This document shows positions 21,848 to 32,736 of a stretch of 64,000 bases of DNA, piece by piece (within the stretch, counting starts at the first letter, position 1; each line of letters opens with the position of its first letter). The notes beneath the pieces are model-generated. The model did not search any database, was not told the DNA's origin, and saw only the letters and a program-made list of their open reading frames with translations. A program made the translations under genes and the position numbers. The DNA is from Termitomyces sp. T153 (Eukaryota > Basidiomycota > Agaricomycetes > Agaricales > Lyophyllaceae): positions 1 through 64,000 of the forward strand of contig JACKQL020000029.1 in the NCBI GenBank assembly GCA_018296165.2, given 5' to 3'.

Positions 21848-23599
21848 TCACTCCCTCTCCTCCTCTAGAACCCCCACCTCCATCTCTGTGACCAGATCCA
21901 CCTTTATCTGGGCCACTACCATGGCCAGAGTTTCTAGAGGCTTCCCCACATCCATAGCCACCTCCCAACATGCTCTGGAGTCCACCATGTTCTGCTGCTG
22001 GTGCTCTGCTAACAACCATTCCATCTGCCCCACTTCCTGCTCCAAATCTAGAGGAAGGTCTCTGAGCATCTATACTAGCACATCCTGAATTGATATGAAT
22101 GTGGCCAATGCCCCATTGAGGAGGATCTAATGTTCCTGGATTCAGTTTGCTAGGTCATGTCAGTACTGCTGGAGCAGGAAGAAGCAAGACCTTATGCATA
22201 ATGCTCCTCTGCTTTGAGGCTGCCTCATTAGCAAGCCACTCTTTCCAGCCTCCATCACTGCCTGGGGCACTCCAATGTTAGACACCCTGCACTGCTTCTC
22301 TGCCCCATACCCTGCCCACATCTTCAACTGCCTCAGCTGCCCCTCTGCTTCTCTTACAATTTGCACCTCCAGTTGGATCAGTCATTCCCACAAACCCTGA
22401 GCCTCCAAAGCATGTTCCATGGTTATCTGCACAGCAACTTTCTGCTTTCACTGCACTGTATCCCAGTCTTTGCCTAACTTCCAGAGCTCTTTCTTCTGTG
22501 CCACCAACAATCTCATCAAACCCTCTACTTGCTTGTGCAGGAGCTGCTTAGCAGTTGAAAGCATGAGCTCAGAGATGTCTGCAGGCTGCTCCACCAAGGC
22601 CTCCAAGCCAGAATAATACACATGGAGCCCTAGAAAGCCTGCCATTGCTGCCTCAACCTGGGGCCTCTTGCTAGGCCTGGCCTTCAGAGGGGGGATGCCC
22701 TCTGCTTCCCCTTGTCCTGTGCAACTGGTGCCTTCTCTCTGTGGCCCCTCTATGGGGGCTCTATCTTCTCCACTAAACTCCTGCCCTCTGACACCCTGCC
22801 CTTTTGCTCCTCTCCAAGCTGCTCCCTTATCCAGGCCTGTTCCCAACTCTGCTCCATGGCCATGTACACCACATGCCACTCCTATGAGACAGAACACCTC
22901 TTATGCCTCATATGATATAGAAGGCACATGGAGGAATCTTGACATGACCCTACCACTGGAGCCTCAAACTCACACCATTCCCTATGCTGCGCACAGGGAG
23001 CACACTAAGGATTAACTCAGCTGGGATATAGAACATTACTCTCAACAGCTTACTGGAGCCTGTGCCTGGCACTATTACAACATTGGAGGGCCTCAGGCTC
23101 CAACTAACAGCCTCTGCAAATATTTCTAGTATAACATCTTCTCATGCCACCTTCTGACTCTTCAGAACAACTTGCACTATACCAGGCTCCAAGCTTGGCC
23201 CAGACAAGCAAGCTGGTAGTGCTGGGGCCAGGTGAGTAAGGGGCCTAAATCTAGGGAGAAGCCCCAGACAGACCCACCACTGCTATGAATAACTTGGTCA
23301 AATATGGTCAGCCCAACCTGAACACAGAATTAGTGCACCTATAACTATGATACATAGAGTCTATTTTTCTCTGGTCCCAGCACTGGTCAAACTCCTCCCA
23401 CTAGCCCTCATACACAGCCCAAACATTGACACAGTTTTCATCCAAGGGCAGAGGCTTTGGTGATGATGATGCAGATGTAGATACTGAAGAAGATATGGGA
23501 ACAAAATTGGAAAGCACTGGGGTATGTTCTGACCCTTTTTTAATTTCTTAGGAGGAGCTTTCTGATGGACAACAATCCTGCTTTGACTTTGTTCCCCAT
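21848..23599 (-). pseudogene. Antisense accessory gene of gypsy H (Zn2Cys6-like, spliced)
   Basis: This gene runs opposite to pol in the stretch between pol and the 3' LTR. It is a decayed copy of 50233-52084 in element C. The start ATG (23599) and first residues MGN-x-V-x-A match, and it lies 117 bp from the LTR (114 bp in C). A 49-nt intron (GTAAGC...CCTTAG) precedes exon 3 at the same codon position as in C. Exon 3 starts CAPCAQHREWC (C-x2-C-x6-C), then CLLYHMRHKRC, where the middle Cys of a second C-x2-C-x6-C has become Tyr. A Leu/Glu/Lys-rich stretch (frame 22897-22448) follows. Then a 48-nt segment matches intron 3 (CTGAC branch, TAG end, but GC at its start) and leads into the last exon (21848-22069). 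Several stops and shifts break it. Confidence 0.75.
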
Positions 23600-23715
23600 G
23601 CCACTGCTGCTCATTGCAGACTAATGCATATTGCTTCAGCTTTGATTCCCATGCCACTGCCAATCCCTGACCCATACCCTGCACCTTGAGAGTCTCAACA
23701 CTGAAGGGAGAGTGA

Positions 23716-24190
23716 TGTTATGACCCATCCACAGACCTCTAGACCTCTTCCTGTGCAACCTCCACTTCTCTAGAGTATGACCAATGCCTCCTCAACCTGC
23801 TCCAACTTTGCCCACTCCTAGTGCTTGCTCCAGCAAACTCTGATGCTTCCTCAGCCAATTCTGATGCTCTTTCAGACAACTCCATTATCTTCCCTGTGGG
23901 TCCCATTATTCCTCTAACTCCCACTGAGCTCTCAGGAACTTTAGATGCTCCCTCTAAATCCTGGCACACATTACAGACTCACACCAGTGTGTCACCACAG
24001 CCCACCCAATCAGACTCAACACCCATTCAACCCATGTGGCCCTAGTGAGTCCTGCCATCAGACCCATAATCTCTAGAAGAGGCCTGGTAATTAGTATTTA
24101 AGTTGTAGAGTAATATCTACTAGAGTAGTCTTGATATTACTTACAATTGTGTCCTGTTACATTTTGTTTCCTAGTCTATGATGCCATAGT
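23716..24190 (+). mobile_element. Gypsy H 3' LTR, truncated
   Basis: Starts TGTTATGACCCATCC after a purine tract (GAAGGGAGAG, 23705-23713), which parallels the TGTCATGACCC start of the solo LTR at 52244. Near 24090-24150 it shares the sequence around AGTCTTGATATT downstream of a TATA-like box with the LTRs of element C. Homology fades at about 24190, so the end is missing. Confidence 0.7.
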
Positions 24191-24239
24191 ATCTTACATG
24201 ATTCAACCAGAATTTTATATACTTCCAATTCTTCATACC

Positions 24240-25744
24240 AATGTCATCTTTCAAAAAGGATAGAACATTGGGACAGTTTTTTGAGCCACTGTACTAGTGA
24301 TGGTCATAAATGTGGTTTTGAATACATCCAATGTATGTATCCTCACCTGCTCATATGCATCTGTGAGGTCAATTTTTGACCTGACAGATGCATATGCTAC
24401 ATTTTCTCTAATGACCTCCTGATTGAGTAAGAGTGTTATATCTTTAACTGTATTATCATTGCATTGACATGCATCTAGCACCATCTGCAAGGAGCAATCC
24501 TTTTTGGGGATGCACAACAATGGTGCAGCCCAATTGGCTGCACATGGCTCCCACCACTTCACCTGCACATATTGGTTGATTTTCTCCTGCAACTGCTGCT
24601 AAAGTGACTTAGAGCACCTTGGCATGAAGTATGAGTAGTATTTGGCCTCATTTATGAGATTTATCACATAGTTGACCTCCCACCATGAAGAAAGTTCCTC
24701 CTTTGTTCTGTTGATAGTATCTTGAAATTTGTTATACCACTGCTGTTAAAGGTTCTCTCTGTCAGCTTGGACAGCCAAGCCTTCTCCTTGTCTGCTTTTG
24801 GCCAAGGATGTCATTTTTCCTTGAGCACTGCCCTTGTATACTTATCCCACAAGGCCATTAGCCAAATTTTAGACTCATTTAGAATGTCAACCATGTAAGA
24901 TGACATTCTGTCCTGCACCTTGTTTCATTCCACAAGTATTTGAACTTGCTAAGCTTGGATATTTCATCCTCCATAGCCATTCTATATATTTTGGCATCAG
25001 GGGTTAATTGTCTTACCTCTTCTTGCCTGGGCAGGTCTGTAATGATCTGATTCTATTCTGGTGGCATACATGGATTGTATGCTCATTTGGGGGTTGGCTT
25101 TGAGATAGGTCTGTCCCAAATCCTTTGTTCCCTCATCTTGGAAGGATCAGTCTGATTGTTCTCACCTGATTTCAATGCCTTGGAGGGCCTTGTCACCATC
25201 CTCTCCCCCTCTTGAAGAGTACTTTGAGACTCTTCCTCCAGAATCAGCAGAGATGGTGATAAGACCTTATTCTTGCTGAGTACAGATTTCCAACTTTTCT
25301 TATGTTTTGGCAACTTCCAGATTTTCCAGTTTCTATGTGATGCAATGATAATGTGACTTTGTCATGCATGGTCTAGAACCTCAGCCCACCAACTGACATT
25401 CCATTAGCACCCTCTGGCACCCCTCCTAGCAAAGTCCCCAACAATATTTCCTTTCTTGATATTATTGCTACAGTTTTGCATTATTCCTTGATTTGGACTT
25501 ATTTCCTTGATACATGCCACTCTGACAACCAGCATACTGGCTGTTATTCTAGGTGTCAAATTAGCTACACTTTTGAGTCATTGACTTGTCCAGCCATTTC
25601 TTCTGACTCATCTAGATCCCAGGTGGGAGATGATTGGCATCCAATGCCTGAGCCCCTCCTGCAATACCAGCCAGACACTGCCCTGACATTGCCAAATGCT
25701 ATGAAGATTGGGGCCCAGAAGGGCTCAACCCCCCTGTCTATGAG
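24240..25744 (-). pseudogene. Gypsy-2 fragment I: 5' leader and reverse transcriptase
   Basis: Reads from the LTR at 25745 leftwards. About 400 bp are broken, then a Lys/Ser-rich leader frame (25313-25083), a long linker with stops (RMAMEDEISKLSKFKYLWNETR near 24960), and the RT start at 24592-24251 (WWEPCAANWAAPLLCIPKKD, VRSKIDLTDAYEQVRIH). The RT is cut at about 24250. Same family as 31270-31655 and 60790-64000. Polyprotein remnant of a basidiomycete gypsy element. Confidence 0.75.
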
Positions 25745-25961
25745 TGTAACATTTCCATTGCAGTTTGCACAGCTTATGGTTCACACCTCATAAGTCAAAA
25801 CCAGTTGATAGTTCTGTCTACAAAGTATGCAGTAAGGTGCTGCCTTATATAAGTAAATGTATTGTACTTTTAGGGATAGCATCACATGACACTATCCATA
25901 TAGTTAAATCATAATAGAACTAATATTGCAAGGTAGTGCAAGTAATGGGTGCTCCATTACA
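25745..25961 (-). mobile_element. Gypsy-2 LTR, copy 1
   Basis: A 217-bp LTR. On the minus strand it starts TGTAATGGAGCACCC after the polypurine tract AAAAGGGGTGTA and ends TGTTACA. It is homologous to 39193-39407. It serves as 3' LTR to the ORF on its right and as 5' LTR to the RT fragment on its left, so two partial elements share it. Confidence 0.8.
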
Positions 25962-28808
25962 TACACCCCTTTTGAGTCAGTCAACAGACTCACTTTCAAA
26001 GACAAACAAAGTAAATGAAAGAGAAAGGGTGGGATATGGCATCCCACCCAATAGTGTGCACTGGAATTCAAGTACAAATTCCTACATTTATCTGTGGTAG
26101 AATCAAACAATTCTATATAGATGAAATACATCTCAGTGTGCTGTCCAACTGTACTGAGTGAGAGGGATAAGAGGGCCCACATGTATTGATCATGTTTATG
26201 TGAGCTCCAAAAGTAGCTCATCTGGCTCATTCATCCATCTTTGAGGCCTCCACTTCCTTGCTGCTCATGATGTCTGCCCAGCACTCCAATACAGCATTAG
26301 AGCAATGTTAGTTGCTACTACTGCTTCTATGGGGCTGGGGATGACTTGTGGAGTTGTTGCTGGTTGGGCATTCATGGTCAATGCAGAATTGTCAATGTAG
26401 TCCAATTCTATGGACTCTTCTGAAGGTGCATCCTCTGAGGATGCACAAGAGCTTGATGCTGGGTTGGTAGTTGCCAAAGCTACTGACAATGAAGGCCCCT
26501 CCTTAGCTGGGGCTGCACTCATAGAAGAAGCCACTGACACTGGCTCCTGTACTGGTGCTAGTGTGGCTCTTACCTCCTCCATGAGTTGGTGCAAGAGGTG
26601 AGTGAAGATACCCACTTCACCATATTGCAGCTATTCAGCCATATCTAGGGGGAAGTGGCCTCAGCTCTTGTGGATTTAGAGGAGCATGCAGAAAAGCTCT
26701 CAGTCATCAGTAATGGGGGCATACTACCCATTGTGCTCCTGTACTGCAGGGAGTACTCCAATGATCTGGAGTCAACAATAGCATTCATTGTCTACCTGCA
26801 TGAACAAGTCTGTGTGAATTGCACTCCCAGATTAATGGTGATTGAGGAAGCATATGCCATAGGTATATGTGTGATTCACCCAAGCAGGAGGCACACAGTT
26901 GGCCAGGAGGTGATGTATCACCTCTGTCTCACTCAAATTGTTGATTTGCATAGGCAGCACTTGTAGCCTGTGCAGAGTGAAAGTGTAGGATGCTATTGGG
27001 TTAAATGCCCCTACACTGGATTGGTCATTGTTAACTGCCTCTTGATGGAGGTGCAGCTGAGCAACAACCATAGCAAACAGCCTCATATAGGCCATTTGTG
27101 CATGCAGAGTAGTTGGGGCCAGTACCCAACTCAAAATGTAACCAAAGACCAAGCCTCAGTCTACATGCAATGAGGTATCAATAGCTACACCTGAGTACAG
27201 GTTCTGTGAACCTGGGTGGCCATGGTGCAGGATGTACTGCACCCATGCATCAATGTCAAAGTGATGACTGATTGGGACTTGATTAAGTCCTGCTCCTTGC
27301 ATATTGTTATCTGTGCAGCCAAGCATGGCTAACAAATATGAAGGTAAGGGGACTGGTATCCAATGATGGTCCCCTCTAAGCAGAGATGTTTCCAACTCTG
27401 CTGGAGGTAGCTCCATGGCCTGCTGCATAGTGCAGTCTCTCAAGGCTGGAGCTGTATAGAAGAAGATCCAATGGAACTCTTAAAGGAGGAGAGTGGCATG
27501 AATCTGCTCCCTCATTGTAACCTTTGATCCACCAACTCAAATGAGCTTCAGAATCAGTCAAATCTGCTCAGAATTTATGGGCATCCTTCAGGAAGCCCTT
27601 GATATAGTAATTCATAGTGTGGGGATATGTGAGATATCCCTACTATTTCAGTAGAGCATGCAAAGACCACTTTGTCACCAACAAAAACTGCATTGGTTGT
27701 TGGTGACCAGTAGAAGTTGAGGTGTAGAATACTCCTAAAGTCATTCTGGCCCTCGAAGCACCCACAAACTAATGTAGTATCCCAGCCATCTGGTAGGCAG
27801 CTGGGCACTGTATCATTTAGATGTTTGAGGTCCAACTTAGACTTCTCAGTGTCAATGGCTAACAGCTATCTAGCATTAGCATTGTGCCACTCCTTGTGAC
27901 AATGCTCAGTAGTGTCATCATCAGAATCACTGTCCAAGATACATTGTTTAGATGTAGGAAAATCATCATCATCATCACTACCCAAGTCAGATGCTGCTGG
28001 GGCATCTGCCATCACTCAAGCAGCTGACTGCTGGGTGACAAAGAATTCTTTGTCATGGGGATCCCATTGCACTGGTGGCCAAACCTCCTGAGGGAGTGCA
28101 CTAGGCATATAATAGGTCCTCAATTTGAGGACCTCAGTCATGCCAGCTTCTGATCTCTGAGGAACATTTGCTGGGAAGGCAATTGGGATGGTGATGACTA
28201 TACAGTCATCTGCCTCTGTTGATGCAACAGCTGGCTTTGTGGTGCCAGCTTGTTTTGTGGAGGGCCTTGATGTTCCCTCCTTAATTGCTGCTGGCTTAGG
28301 TAGCTTTGCTTGAGCCACCACTGACTTGGATAGCTCAGCAGAGGATGAAGCTGCCTTGAAATCAGAGTGCTCATCCATCCTTTGGTCATCACTAGCAGGA
28401 ACAACATCATTATAGGGCATGAGTGGTGCCCTCTGAGTCAAGAATCCCTTAACAAACACAGAAGGCTCAGTGCAGGCAGGCCTTTGCTTCTGGAGGGTTA
28501 GGTGGGGAGGCTATACACTTCTCTTTCTCCAGTGCAGATTGGAAGAGGTCCACCCAGGCCTCATCCCTTTGATTTTGAACAATATCAAGTTCATTCAAAA
28601 CTTGAGCTAGTGCTAGCTACACCATGGGGTTGTCAAGGATGTCAGCACCAATGTCCTCTGGAACTCTGGCTTTGTGAAGCTGCTGGAGCAGGTGAGCAAT
28701 TTATTCATCTGCAGCAGTTGAAGGCTTGGGCTCTTTTACTTTGCCCTTGCTCTTCTCCTTCACAGAGAAGCATTGCTCAACCATCTTCTAGGCAGTTGAC
28801 AAGAAAGT

Positions 28809-29030
28809 TGATGTGCTCCTATGCCACTTAGTACTATGCAGGAACCTAAAAAGAGGACCTAACACTAGTCACTAGATAGGGTAGCTGGCAGTAGGAAGTT
28901 AATAGTAGAGGGTAAGTCAGTAACTGTCCCAGAAAATGAGAGCAAATGTGGGTGTGAAGTGTGAAGAGTGAAGTTGGAAGAGTTGCTATCACTAGCCTAA
29001 GTCACTAGGCAGCAGTAAAAAGAAGTTGCT

Positions 29031-29090
<60 letters not shown>

Positions 29091-29962
29091 AAAACAAATG
29101 AAGACAAAAGCATTACCAAGGTAAAGTGAACTTAAGAGGTGAAAGAGGACTTGGGTAGAGAAAGGGGGTAGTGATAATAAAAAGACTAAAAAGGAGGACA
29201 AACACAAACTAGTTGCTAGCCATAGTCACTAGCATTGCTAAATCAAAATAACACTAAGGACACCTGCAATTGGTGCCACCCAAAGTTGAAGATGAGGTTG
29301 GCAAGACTTGTCACTAAGTTGTTGTTGATGGAAGGAGTGAGCAATAGAGCTGAAATGAAATCTCAAGCTGGTAAGCTTAGAAATAGAGAGAGTAGTATGC
29401 TTCAAATAGAGGTGGTATTTGATGATAGAATTTGATAAGGGTAAGATTTGATAGTGAAGTGTCTATATATGGCAGTATTTATACTGTTCAAAGGTATAGT
29501 ATGGGAAAAGAAACAAATAGTTTCCACTAGTGACAGCATCTGCCAAAGTGTTTATGCTACATACAAAGTGTCAATCTGTAACCAAGTGAAAAAAATAAGT
29601 GAAGTCTATGTGGTGCATTAATTGCAATAAATCTCAAAAAAGGTGAGTCCAATGTCAATACTGGCAATATGTCCATATACAGTGGGAGAAAGCTGTGTTG
29701 TCAGCAAGAAGTTGCTAGCAATTGTTGCTAAGAAAGGTCTTGGCCTTGTTGTTCTAGACTCAATGTCCAAACTCCACATGATGTTCCTCATGATTGACAA
29801 GTCTCATGGTTGCTAAAATCCTGTGCAAAGGCTACATTGTTCCAGACCTTGAGGCTAGGCCTCACTTGCTAAGTGTTGTGACTTGTACCATGTTGAAATA
29901 GTCAGCTGCCACTCAGTCAAAAATTGCCAAAAATGATGCTCAGCAACAAATGGGTCTTATCA
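28809..29962 (-). mobile_element. Solo LTR, inverted member of a pair
   Basis: A 1,154-bp LTR on the minus strand, the reverse-complement homologue of 29985-31093 and of 6776-8030. The flanks AAGT (28805-28808) and AAGT (29963-29966) form an exact 4-bp target duplication. A TATA-like motif (CAGTATTTATACTG) lies near 29472-29485. Internal retroelement sequence is absent. Confidence 0.85.
29033..29087. repeat. AG dinucleotide microsatellite, 55 bp
   Basis: Uninterrupted (AG)n, about 27 units, inside the minus-strand solo LTR. The two other copies of this LTR do not carry it at this length, so it expanded after insertion. Confidence 0.95.
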
Positions 29963-29984
29963 AAGTGCTACTCCCCTGTGCTGG

Positions 29985-31093
29985 TGATAAGACCCACTTG
30001 TTGCTGAGCACCATTTTTGGCATTTCTGACTGAACAGCAGCTGATTATTTTGACATGGCACAAGTTACAATATTCAGCACATGAGGCCTAGCTTCAAGGT
30101 CTAGAACAATGTAGCCTTTGCATGGGATTTTAGCAACCACAAGACTTGTCAATCACAAGCTGTATCACATGGAGTCTGGACTTTGGGTCTAGAATGATAA
30201 GGCCAAGACCTTTCTTAGTGACTTTCTTGGCAACAACACCACCTTCCCTCTAAAAATGGATATATTGACAGTCATGTGATTTCTGACTTATCATTTTTCT
30301 TGTTGAGCTTACAAACATAATTAAATGGTATTTACTCTTCAGGTATTGACATCATACATGCTCTTTTCTTGCAATTTATTGCCTTTATGCATCACATTGA
30401 CTTCACTTACTTTTTACTTGGTTACAGATTGACATCTTGTATATATCATAAACACTTTGGCAGATGCTGTTGCTAGTGGTGACTATTATCTCCTTTCTCA
30501 TACTATATTTACAAACAGTATAAATACTGCCTGTACATAGAGACCACATCATACAATGAACAGAGTACCATTCCCCCTTCTCTCTAAGCTTACCAGCTTA
30601 AAATTTCACTTTGCTCTTTTGCTCACTATTAACAACAACTTAGCAACAGTCTTGCCAACTTGATTTCAACTTAGTGTAGTACCAACTGTGGGTGCTCTTA
30701 GCATTATTTTTGACTTAGCAATGCTAGCAACTACAGCTAGTGACTAGTTTACATTTGTCCTCTTTTCAGTCCCTTTATTGTCACTTCCCCTTTCTATTTC
30801 CAACTCTCCTCATACCAACTAGTTTGCTCTTTCTTTAGTGACTCTTTTGTCTTCATTCTTTTCCCTTCCTTTGTTTAGCAACCCTCCATTACTGCCTAGC
30901 AACTTAGGCTAGCAATAGCAACTCTTTGCACTTCTCATTCACTACACACACTGTTTGCTCTCGTTCTCTGGGACAGTTACTGACTCACCCTCACATATTA
31001 ACTTCCTACTGCCAGCTACCCTATCTAGTGACTAGTGTTAGGTCCTCTTTTTAAGTTTCCTGCATGGCACTAGGTGGCAAAGAAGCATATCAC
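29985..31093 (+). mobile_element. Solo LTR, plus-strand member of a pair
   Basis: A 1,109-bp LTR starting TGATAAGACCCAC and ending CATATCA, with the palindromic TATA-like box near 30514-30527. The flanks CTGG and CCAG could be a diverged 4-bp duplication (the uninterrupted homologous site near 59840 has CCAG). Only 22 bp separate it from the inverted LTR, and these 22 bp match the uninterrupted site, so the two LTRs inserted independently at neighbouring positions. Confidence 0.8.
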
Positions 31094-31269
31094 CAGTGTG
31101 ACTGGTGACATTGCAGTTGCCTTGCCTTTTCTCCTCTTAGTCAAAGCAGCTTCTGGTCACTCCAATGCACTTGACAATGAAGAAGATGCATCTAATGGAT
31201 GCACCACAGTAGGCAATAGTAGATACAACCACAAAGGAGGTGCCAACAACTGCATCACAGCCATCAAAC

Positions 31270-31655
31270 ATGCATCCACTTGCCAATGACATCCCTAAAG
31301 ATGGATGTCGTCAGGCATTGTGACTGGCATGTTACAGTTGCCAATCTGCATGATATTACTGCAATACATCCTAGTAATAGTCATAAATGCAGTCTTAGGT
31401 ATGTCCAATGTATGTATCCTCACTTGCTCATACACATTGGTGAGGTCAATTTTTGACCTCACTGGCATATGGGCAACATCCTCCCTAATGACTTCTTAGT
31501 CCAGTAAGGGTGTTACATCCTTAATGGTATTGCCATTATGCTAACATGCATCTAACACCATCCACAGAGATCCATCCTTCTTAGGGATGCATAATAGTAG
31601 TGCAGCCTGATTGGCTGCACATAGTTCCCACCACTTCACATGCACATAGCAGGGT
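31270..31655 (-). pseudogene. Gypsy-2 RT fragment
   Basis: Minus-strand pieces IPKKDGSLWMVLDAC, then VRSKIDLTNVYEQVRIHTLD and CNMPVT show the first half of a reverse transcriptase. It resembles 24251-24592 and the edge sequence at 63790-64000. It is joined at about 31265 to the 3' ORF of the same family, so RNase H, integrase and chromodomain are deleted. On the right it ends at about 31655 against an unrelated plus-strand gene. Confidence 0.8.
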
Positions 31656-31659
31656 GTTA

Positions 31660-32736
31660 TTATTGGCTGAGTTGGCCTTGATGTGCTTGAGAATCTACCT
31701 GCTACAGAACATGTGAAAATGCTTTGTTTTCTTTGGACAGATTGTTGTAATACCTTTAAGTGGGGTAATAGATAAATGCAGAGATGCTGGGAGAAGGCAA
31801 ACAAGACTCCATCAATGATCTTGCCTAACAAAGACAATGCTGCTATCCTTGCTAGCCATACTGTAGGAAGCACTTCCCATTCTGCTGTTGAAAAGCATGC
31901 TGAGGAAGTCTTGAAACAAGGAGGCAGCCATACTGCAATGCTCAGAGGGCTTATTTTCTGAAATAAAGATAGCAAAAAGGGTCAGCAATTAAAGTACAAC
32001 ATCTTTATGGAAGTGCATGTAGGATAATGTTCTCTACCCCAATGTCAGTAATACTATATATGGATCTCATAATGAGGCAGCAGCAACTATTGTGACATAC
32101 CTCCCACATTTCAAAGCCTTCATGGAACACATGCAATTAAAAAAGGTGCTATGACAGATCTTGACAAATATTGAGAAAAACTTTGCATGTGCAATTGTGA
32201 AGATACAAACCTTGGCCAAATTGTGTACACTTCCACTCTATACTGATAAAGTCTCCCACCCATTTATGTGATATGTATGGAGTCACCTAAACATCCTTAC
32301 CTTGGGTCCCTTCTTTCAAAAGAAACTCAAACTTCTTGACAACGTTACAAAAAAATCCCAAAGTCTGGACTGCATATGATGCCGCTGCCTCAAGTGGGGC
32401 CCTTGGTGATAGAGAGCTGGATGTGTGGTCATTGAAGGTACTCAAAGCCATCCATAGCCATGCACCTCAGTTGCCAGATCTTGATGGACTTGTTACTGCA
32501 TTTTTGGAAGGGGCAAGAGCTGTCTTGTCAGACATATTCATAGATGAATTTGATGATATAAATGCTATGACACCTGCAGAACAAGAGGAATTATTCTTTG
32601 CTGCAACTAATGATGAAAGCAAGGGATGGCTTGGTACACTTCTGGGATCCAAATGAGTCTGGCCCAACAAGACACTGCACAAGTTCAATGCATGTGTTGT
32701 AGCCACACATAATGATACCAAATGTTTTATGGCCAT
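31660..32736 (+). pseudogene. Repeated basidiomycete gene, 5' part (unknown function)
   Basis: Plus-strand coding sequence with stops. The order is LPNKDNAAILASHTVGSTSH (31800-31880), GGSHTAMLRGLIF, then HNEAAATIVTYLPHFKAFMEHM near 32070 and SHPFM...YV near 32255. An intact stretch at 32336-32656 includes SGALGDRELDVWSLKVLKAIHSHAPQL in two parts and ATNDESKGWLGTL. Proteins with an NDE-x-EG-x-LGT-type motif form large families of uncharacterised proteins in Agaricomycetes; that is from memory. A non-autonomous LTR element interrupts it at 32737 and it continues at 34884. Confidence 0.65.

Larger units (their letters stand above)
25962..31265 (-). pseudogene. Gypsy-2 3' ORF, copy 1 (unknown function)
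   Basis: Homologous along its length to 57239-60673. The C-terminal part is open at 26615-26265 (IFTHLLHQ, then an Ala/Ser/Thr/Pro-rich tail with acidic ELDYIDNSALT). The middle part includes 27835-27575 (LPDGWDTTLVCGCFEGQNDFRSILHLNFYW) and 28459-28016 (Ala/Lys/Pro-rich, ending WDPHDKEFFVTQQSAA). An acidic Ser/Asp stretch lies near 27950. It is broken by stops and by two inverted solo LTRs (28809-31093). The N-terminus is lost: at about 31265 the sequence jumps into an RT fragment of the same family. No known domain recognised. The end lies about 300 bp before the polypurine tract and LTR, so it is part of the retrotransposon. Confidence 0.65.

Noticed and set aside
28992..29207. Minus-strand Leu/Ser-rich frame over the AG repeat
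   Set aside because: It is the translation of the (AG)n microsatellite and its LTR flanks.
32336..32656. Open frame as an intact single-exon host gene
   Set aside because: Homologous coding sequence continues on both sides with stops and an inserted LTR element, so it is only the best-preserved part of a dead gene.
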